A DNA stretch of 64,000 bases from Azorinus chamasolen (lineage: Eukaryota > Mollusca > Bivalvia > Cardiida > Solecurtidae). The position numbers and the translations under genes are program-made. Of this stretch, positions 57,140 to 64,000 are shown piece by piece. Position 1 is the first letter of the stretch, and every line of letters starts with the position of its first letter. The stretch is taken from positions 22,875,845-22,939,844 of the forward strand of contig OY755238.1 in NCBI GenBank assembly GCA_963576725.1, given 5' to 3'. The notes beneath the pieces are model-generated. The model was not told the DNA's origin. It did not search any database and was given only the letters and a program-made list of their open reading frames with translations.

Positions 57140-58430
57140 GAAATTGTATATGGTCATGAAATAATATGATATTAGACCTTGCACATGTGACATAAACCAT
57201 TTTAGGAAGCTGTATAGCTTGATCTAAATTGTTATATTACCGAAACTAAGAACCAACGGTCATTGGTAATGTAAATGTATATCAACATAATTGGTTTTAA
57301 ATGTTCGTCCATTGGCTATACAGTCATTGATTACAAATATGAAATGACGCACACTATCGACTCTGATGAACCACCGTATTGATAAGTATAAAAAGAAGTC
57401 CATATCAGATGCGTAAACGTAAACATTTTCAAGAATAGCTCTTTTATTTATCTACTAAACCCTATACTGTGACCACACTTTAGAATCGTCTTACCGTATA
57501 GGTTTGGTGGGGGACATTAAGGTAGCATTTGGTACGAACCTTTATCTTTAGCTCTGTGTAATAATAACTTCGCAAGCAGCATACTAAATATATACCCTTA
57601 TTCCGATATACGCTAATTAATTAAGTTGCATTTGCAAACAGCTTGGCTTCAGATGCGACAAATAGTAATCCTGTATCTCTTCGGGATGAATTGGCCAATA
57701 CTTTCTCAAAAGCTGGTGTCATGACACTTTGTCAATACGTTCTCAAATTATTAAGCTACATAGCACAAACTCCGAATTTGAACACACGACTTTGTTTCTC
57801 ATCGGCACAAGAGTTATCAGAATGTTAAGGTAATTTGATGATTAAGTGATTTACTTTACCATACAGTGTTACAAGACCCCTGAAAGGGAGATTGTCGGCT
57901 GGGTGATTATTTAACGAGCGTTCTTTGACATATAGCGGTAATAGACATCTGAATAGTCCATTGAATGGTTATTTAACGTCTTTACGTTGCCATATGAGCC
58001 CGGAAATCTATATTGGATACAGAATAAGCATTTGTAGGTTTCAATCCGTTTCACGTATCCGGTGTAAACCACTGACTCATTGTGGGTTTTAACCCAAACC
58101 CAGTCATGTTTGACACTGCGGCAGTATGTTCCCCCTTCTATTACAGTACGTTGCAGTACAGTGTAGGTAGAGAAAAGTGTATTATACACATTGGTGTATA
58201 TCAAATGTTTCCACTTTAAGAATATATGTATGGGATTGTCTATTCCGTTAGATATAATCATCAATATAAGACAATTCCCAAGAAACAAAAATTTAACACA
58301 CTGAATCTCGCAAACGCCATTTGCAGTTTCTCATTCATGGTGAAACATTCTAATCATTATCTAAGCAAGTTTGTTTTGCCCAGAAAATATAGATAATAGC
58401 ACAAGGGATGTATATCTGTTACTTGCGCAG
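57140..58430. other. No recognisable feature
   Basis: A 61-codon frame at 57643-57828 and a 125-codon minus-strand frame at 57911-58288 show no known family. No splice signals that I can pair with them. Confidence 0.4.
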
Positions 58431-58434
58431 AATA

Positions 58435-58625
58435 CCCCACACTTGTTAAAGTTATTAGCCCTTTCGGTGTGAGAAACGGGTTCAATTGCCCTTTGCAAAC
58501 AGCATAGAACAGAGGACCGCCGCTCTCATTAAGCACCCTCTCGTCGGGCTCTGCACTGTGTGTCATTGCGCACTATCTGTTAAACAATCCCTAAATATTC
58601 ACGGTAAGTTTGACCTGCTCGAAAT
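58435..58625 (+). repeat. Dispersed repeat pair, member 1
   Basis: GTTATTAGCCCTTTCGGTGTG, ACCCTCTCGTCGGGCTCTGC, TGTGTGTCATTGCG and TAAATATTCACGGTAAG.TTGACCT align in order with 59543-59690. Class unknown. Confidence 0.6.
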
Positions 58626-58629
58626 TTGG

Positions 58630-59535
58630 AGAAGTCCCTTTGGAAAATTAAGGGGATGTATGTGTAAACGCAATTATGAATACCTTGCACTAGGTCACCA
58701 CTGAGTAGTTTTACACAACGGCAACAAACGATCGCAATAATGACAAGCTATTATAAGGTTGCCATCTGTAGAAATTCAACCCATTCCGTCTTTTATAATT
58801 TAAAACAAACTAGTTCAGGTCTGATTTTGGAACCCATCCATTTTTTGCGGTGACTGGTTACAGCAAACAAGATATCGACATCGATTCATTCAGCAAATAG
58901 TGCAGTCCCAGGGCTCCTGAAAGAACCATCTAGACTGTGTCTACCCTGTTTGTCTATGTCTTTTTAAAGGCACCAAGGCGTTAGGCGACTGTTGTTACAA
59001 AAGTTGTTCTATACATTAAACATTACAAGCAAGGAACATTTTAGTTTCTATGGCAATGTTTTTAACGTTATGGTTAGATTTAAAAGTATAGCACATGTTT
59101 ACATTTTCCGAGACTATATCTTTTTCAGGGGTTTGCACTGTAGTATATGTTTGTGAACCAGTTAATTCCTGCTTCAAAACATCAATATAATACAATTGTC
59201 ACAAAATTAATAAAGTATTGGATACCTTGTCAGCAGAAGCAAGAACACGATTAGAATGAAAATTCGAAATGTTTTTCTTCAGATAAATAAACGGAAGTAT
59301 TTGTAAGCCTACTATAGCACACATTGATTGATGTATAACCGTTCCTTTGAATGTACCTGTAGCAAAATGTCAGCTTTAATAGATCCCAAAACATATATAT
59401 GATTTTGTTCAGACTTGGAAGTTCACCGTGTTGCATTACGATCATCCGTTGGCTGGCATTGGCCAAAGTATTATTACTAATGCAAACGGTTAACATCCAG
59501 ATGACGCGCCGAGTAAATCAGTGTCTCATCAGGAT
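58630..59535. other. Anonymous DNA with a faint palindrome
   Basis: About 58890-58960 (CAGCAAATAGTGCAGTCCCA..CTGTGTCTACCCTGTTTG) resembles the bivalve palindromic repeat. Otherwise nothing supported. Confidence 0.4.
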
Positions 59536-59542
59536 CCAATTT

Positions 59543-59695
59543 ATTAAATGTTGTTAGCCCTTACTGTGTGGGACACGAGTAACTAATGTCATCATAGAGG
59601 AACCCTCTCCTCATTGCATGCACTGTTTGTCATGTTACACATTTCTATAGGAAAATACCTACATATTCACCATAAGCTTGGCCTCGTTGAACTTT
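59543..59695 (+). repeat. Dispersed repeat pair, member 2
   Basis: GTTGTTAGCCCTTACTGTGTG, GAACCCTCTCCTCATTGCATG, CACTGTTTGTCATG and TACATATTCACCATAAGCTTGGCCT correspond to the 58435 copy, with differences throughout. Confidence 0.6.
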
Positions 59696-59699
59696 GTTT

Positions 59700-59822
59700 T
59701 GCAATTGTGTCTCTGTGTCTTTTATATACATGTACATTTTATTGTTTAATGTTGTGCTATTTTGGCAGGTGTGTGTTTTGTATACGGTGTTTCCTGCATG
59801 ACTCTTAACATGTACTTTTTGG
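59700..59822 (+). repeat. Family T, subtype A tail end
   Basis: TTGTGTCTCTGTGTCTTTTA, TACATGTACATTTTATTG, GTTGTGCTATTTTGGCAGGT and GGTGTTTCCTGCATGACTCT form an A tail end. It is truncated upstream of these blocks, so the core is absent. Confidence 0.8.
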
Positions 59823-59824
59823 AA

Positions 59825-60115
59825 GAGTCCATATGAAAACTCAGCGTAGTAAGGGTTATTAGTTTCGCCACCATTGTGGAACAGACTATAACATACTTTA
59901 GGTCGTATAGCATTAATCCTACAAGCAACGTTTCAATGAGTAGGTGAACGTATTTATAATGCAGTATAGGGAAGCTATGCTTTAGCATCAGCGCATTTTA
60001 TGACTATACGAGATAAACGCAGACCGCATCCGATTCATGGCCGCACATTGTTTCAGCCGGCGTATTAGTCCGCAATTTAGCCTTTCCTTTATCATAACCT
60101 TTCGACCTTAGCGCC
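59825..60115. other. No clear feature; may contain the 5' part of the DIRS element
   Basis: The plus-strand frame feeding the RT is closed by a TAA at about 60090. Upstream I cannot recognise gag-like sequence. Confidence 0.35.
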
Positions 60116-60775
60116 ATTTCAGAATTGCTACAGGGGTATGATATAGATATTTCGAAATTCTTATCCAATGGTTTTAAACAGGGATTTCGCATAAATTTCC
60201 AAGGGCATCGGGGTAGCTCTGATAGTCCAAATTTGAAATCGGCACAAGAGTTCCCAGAAATCATTACAGCAAAGATCGCCAAAGAATTAAATGCAGGCCG
60301 TATCGCAGGACCTTTTACTGAAAAACCCTTTGACAATATTAAAATTTCCCCCATAGGCGTAGTCCCTAAGAAAGAACCTGGCGAATATAGAATGATTCTA
60401 TTTGATATTTGAATGATATTTGAGTCATTTAGTACAGCTCTGAAGTGGGTAGCACAATCAAAATATGGAATTCAAAACATAGTAAATATTTTAGATGATT
60501 TCTTGTTCCTTGCATTTTCATACGGTCAGGCTTCAGAGGCTCTCACTTTGTTCAAAACGATGTGCTTTAGGATCGGGGTGCCTTTGAATGCTGAAAATAC
60601 ATTCCTGCCATCACAGGTTATGGTATTCCTTGGTATTACTTTAGATTCATTCAAGATGGAATCTCGACTTCCACAGGACAACATAAACAGATTAAATACC
60701 ACAATACTTGCCCTGGAATCGAAGTCTTGTTGTAGCCTTCGAGAGTTACTTTCAGTAATCGGGTTACTAAACTTT
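60110..60775 (+). pseudogene. DIRS-like retrotransposon RT, 5' segment (deleted)
   Basis: The frame from 60125 reads SNGFKQGFRINFQGHRGSS, NLKSAQEFPEIITAKIAKEL, AGRIAGPFTEKPFDNIKISP and GVVPKKEPGEYRMIL, the N-terminal RT of DIRS elements. The frame then meets a stop and resumes at FESFSTALKWVAQSKYG, INIVNILDDFLFLAFSYG-like (LDD catalytic motif), FLGITLDSFKMESRLP and LRELLSVIGLLNF. About 90 residues usually found between these parts, including the first catalytic Asp, are missing. The frame is then cut by the foldback element. Confidence 0.88.
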
Positions 60776-62934
60776 TACTCAGGGAGCCAGTAGTGCCTAC
60801 CGTGCACCCCCTAGACTTTTTTCATGGGTACCAAAATGTTCAGAAAAGTGTCCTGAATCAGAATCGCGAATGTACTCAAACTTAAATTCTTTTAGGCTAT
60901 GTGTATTTTAACCGTTTCCATGGCAACCCCCCAGTTTTCGTAATGATGACCCATACCTACAAATTCGCCCATATCACAGCCAGTTTTTGTCCTAAAACTA
61001 TAAAACTGGTACCAAATGGAAGATAAGACGTTGTGCTTTTATTTCTAACTGTTTTTTTAAATTACCTTATTTGCATACTCATGAATATTAATGAGAACAT
61101 TAAAATTAGTAAAAAAGTATAGAAATAACGTAAACCTTTCATTTTTTTATCCTACAAATATCAGAAAATAACTTCAAATGCAGTTTAACATGATGAAGAA
61201 ACCCCCAGGAAACAAAATATCCAATTTGAGGACCATAGCATTAATTTTAAGCACCATTTTCATCATTTCCATGGCAACATCCTAGTTTTCGTAATGATGG
61301 TCCGTACCTGCAAAATCGTCCATATCACAGCCAGTTTTTGTCCAAAACCCATAAAACTGGTACCAAATTGGAGATAGGACATTGTGCTTTTATTTCCAGT
61401 TTTGTTTTAATTACCTTATTTGCATACTCATGAATATTAATGAGAACATTAAAAATAGTAAAAACAATATAGAAATAACGTAAATAATGTAAACTATTCA
61501 CTTTTTATCCTACAAATATCAGAAAACAATTTCAAATGCAGTTTAACCTGATGACAAAATCCTCAGAAAACAAAATATCAAATTTGAGGACCAAAAATTT
61601 AACTCTAAGTAACTTTTTAACTGTTTCCATAGTAACCATTCATTTCACTCTGTTCACACAGTTTTGTTAGTCGACACCTACCTGCAAAAATCTTCCATAT
61701 CACAGGAAGTATTTGTGCTAACTGCATAAAACTGATACCAAATTAAAGCTAAGACAGTGTGCTTTTGTTTAAAAGCTTTATTTAGGAATTACCTTATTTG
61801 CATACACATGAATATTAATGAGAAAAGATTATTAGATAAATAAATTTGGGACACATTATATAGCACTGATGGTGATATATCTGTTTCCTAGGCAACCATT
61901 CTAACCTCATTGTTCATATTACAGAGTGTTTACATACCTGCAACATACAAAGATATTACTGCCTTCTTGGGCGATATTAAATGATATAAACATATACCCG
62001 GTAGTTGATGTATGAATCTTAATGTTAGGTTCACTTTATGCAAATTACCTTATTTGCATCCTCATGAATATTTATTAGTGATAAGAAAACAAAGAGAAAG
62101 AATATTGAAAATAACATGGTTCGCAGTATGCCGAGCACAACATGAGGATTTTGTCATCAGGTTAAACTGCATTTGAAATTGTTTTCTGATATTTGTAGGA
62201 TAAAAAGTGAATAGTTTACATTATTTACGTTATTTCTATATTGTTTTTACTATTTTTAATGTTCACATTAATATTCATGAGTATGCAAATAAGGCAATTT
62301 AAAAAACTGGAAATAAAAGCACAATGTCCTATCTCCAATTTGGTACCAGTTTTATAGGTTTTGGACAAAAACTGGCTGTGATATGGACGATTTTGCAGGT
62401 ACGGACCATCATTACGAAAACTAGGGTGTTGCCATGGAAACGGTAAAAATGGTGCTTACAATTAATGATATGGTCCTCAAATTGGATATTTTGTTTCCTG
62501 GGGGTTTCGTCATCATTTTAAACTGCATTTGAAGTTATTTTCTGATATTTGTAGGATAAAAAAATGAAAGGTTTACGTTATTTCTATACTTTTTTTACTA
62601 ATTTTAATGTTCTCATTAATATTCATGAGTATGCAAATAAGGTAATTTAAAAAAACAAGTTAGAAATAAAAGCACAACGTCTTATATTCCATTTGGTACC
62701 AGTTTTATAGTTTTAGGACAAAAACTGGCTGTGATATGGGCGAATTTGTAGGTATGGGTCATCATTACGAAAACTGGGGGGTTGCCATGGAAACGGTTAA
62801 AATACTCATAGCCTAAAAGAATTTAAGTTTGAGTACATTCGCGATTCTGATTCAGGACACTTTTCTGAACATTTTGGTACCCATGAAAAAAAGTCTAGGG
62901 GTGTGCACGGTAGGCACTACTGGCTCCCTGACTA
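60776..62934. mobile_element. Foldback element with about 790-bp inverted arms, inserted in the DIRS element
   Basis: Left arm 60776-61563, right arm 62145-62934, spacer about 581 bp. The outer ends are TACTCAGGGAGCCAGTAGTG and its inverted match CACTACTGGCTCCCTGACTA. The arms are largely identical as inverted copies. Each arm contains two tandem units of about 350 bp marked by ACCTTATTTGCATACTCATG (61063, 61413). The spacer holds two diverged units (61791, 62047). TTT flanks both ends. No transposase reading frame. Confidence 0.93.
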
Positions 62935-63460
62935 TTTGCATGTTCAGTCATTCGCCCAGGTCGTGCTTTCTTGAGACGCCTAATTGATCTTTCTATAGGG
63001 GTTAAAAAACTTCGACCGGTTCATTAGGCTTTGGAGCTATCTACAGCAAGAAATGTTTTTTCGGACCATTTCCGCTATCTTGGAAAAAAGCTAACATTTC
63101 TTTCTTAGAGTTGTATCCAATAGTTGAAGCAGTTTACACTTGGGGCCATCTGTGGAAGAATCACAAAGTCATTTTTCAAACAGATAATGAAGCATTAGTG
63201 ACTATACTCAATAGGCAAACATCTAAAGTAGGTTGCATTATGTTTCTGATACGAAAGCTGGTTCTGTTCTGTCTAAACCACAATATTGAATTCAGGTCAA
63301 AACACGTGAAGGGCAAAAATAATGTTTTAGCCGATGCACTTTCTCGATTTCAGCTCCAAAAATTCAGAGCGGCTGCTCCCCACTGCGACCAAAATCCAAC
63401 GGTTTTAAGTCAGGAACTTCTCCCGGAGAACTATTGCAAGGAGTTGAAGTTTTGTTAAAT
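62935..63460 (+). pseudogene. DIRS-like RT end and RNase H
   Basis: Right after the foldback element the frame continues FACSVIRPGRAFLRRLIDL, joining the LLNF that precedes it. A deletion follows VKK. The RNase H region reads GSLGFGAIYSKKCFFGPFPL, SFLELYPIVEAVYTWG, HKVIFQTDNEALVTILNRQT and RSKHVKGKNNVLADALSRFQ. The ELYP, TDN and NVLADALSR motifs are typical of DIRS and Ty3-type RNase H. The aspartate before GSLG appears to be lost in the deletion. Confidence 0.88.
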
Positions 63461-64000
63461 GCTTCTTTAGCGGCTTCTACTGAAGACACATACCGTCGGG
63501 CATGGCGTTTGTATATGGATTTCAGTAGGTCATACCTCAACTGTATAGCTTGTATACCAGTGCCAATGCAATCTTTAGCTTTGTTTATCGCTTACCTACA
63601 TGGTCAAAACATGGCAGTTAAGACCATTTCTACATACATTGTATTTATGTGGTATAAGTTATCTACATAAACTTTCAGAGCAACCAAGCCCCACCGATAG
63701 CTTCCTTATTGCATCCTTGGTCAAGGGAGCACAGCGACTGGCTCCTTCCTATGACATACGCCTGCCAATCACTGTACCAGTCCTGAACCAATTAGTTCAC
63801 ACCTTGAGCTTTACCTGCCAAACGATTTATCATCACAAAATGTTTGCAGCAATGTTTCTATTTGCATTTAGCGCATTTGCGCGATGTAGCGAACTAACTC
63901 ATAATAGGGCAAGTTCTGGAAAACCACATTATACAGCTTTCGGACGTTTCCATACAATACAAACAGGGGATACCCTATACTGTAAGGGTCACATTTCGCT
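63434..64000 (+). pseudogene. DIRS-like tyrosine recombinase (runs off the window)
   Basis: Begins GVEVLLNASLAASTEDTYRR, AWRLYMDFSR, FIAYLHGQNMAVKTISTYI. After a frameshift near 63645 it continues ISYLHKLSEQPSPTDSFLIA, LVKGAQRLAPSYDIRLPIT and MFAAMFLFAFSAFARCSELT. The Arg of the FARCSEL block is in the position of the first catalytic Arg of tyrosine recombinases. The remaining catalytic residues lie beyond the edge. Its presence identifies the element as DIRS-type rather than Ty3. Confidence 0.85.

Noticed and set aside
60110..64000. Endogenous retrovirus or Ty3-type LTR element
   Set aside because: The RNase H is followed by a tyrosine recombinase rather than a DDE integrase, there is no protease, and no LTR is visible. 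DIRS-type fits better.

Overview
This is animal nuclear DNA: AT-rich, no operons, no long intact reading frame, and almost entirely transposon-derived. The repeat content (bivalve-type palindromic MITEs, 'agtttcaaagctttat' tandem repeats, repeats with CAGTCCCCCACC or AGCTCACCTGAGC ends, DIRS and Penelope-like reverse transcriptases) best fits a bivalve mollusc. The species cannot be fixed from sequence alone. I found no convincing intact host gene, no structural RNA gene and no CRISPR array.

The dominant component, called family T here, is a reverse-transcriptase (RT) element with a long, strongly conserved 3' tail. About 30 fragments occur on both strands. The RT has YDFSTLYTTLP, IPTGTNCAPLVA and RYLDD motifs and resembles Penelope-like or related RTs of aquatic invertebrates. 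Three tail subtypes (A, B, C) share a core containing CCGTTCCAAGGCGGTAC beside an AAACCGGTTTAAACC-like block. All copies are broken. Several sit in partial tandem, and three have been split by other transposons, so other copies in the window serve as the uninterrupted sequence.

Layout. 1-5 kb: old T tails, a short inverted repeat and MITE remnants. 5-15 kb: a TTAA-flanked MITE, several T copies, a hairpin MITE, a decayed MADF-like exon, a 163-bp tandem repeat and a mariner transposase remnant. 15-28 kb: T tails, a 240-bp CA microsatellite grown out of a T tail, CAGT-type MITEs, a clustered second TTAA MITE family, a minisatellite and a perfect 55-bp inverted repeat. 28-40 kb: nested T copies, a hairpin MITE inside a duplicated unit, and a 1-kb TA-flanked element inside a T copy. 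40-45 kb: a decayed LINE (CR1/Jockey-like) and a 567-bp tandem duplication. 46-52 kb: two T copies split by other repeats and a recent local duplication. 52-59 kb: mostly anonymous DNA, simple repeats and old MITEs. 60-64 kb: a DIRS-like retrotransposon (RT, RNase H, tyrosine recombinase) with internal deletions, split by a 2.16-kb foldback element with arms of about 790 bp, and running off the right edge.

The genes do not form a pathway; the window records successive, nested transposon insertions. The most informative signals are the nested insertions with readable junctions, the foldback element, the T family tail and its link to CA microsatellite growth, and the perfect inverted repeat at 27190-27308.
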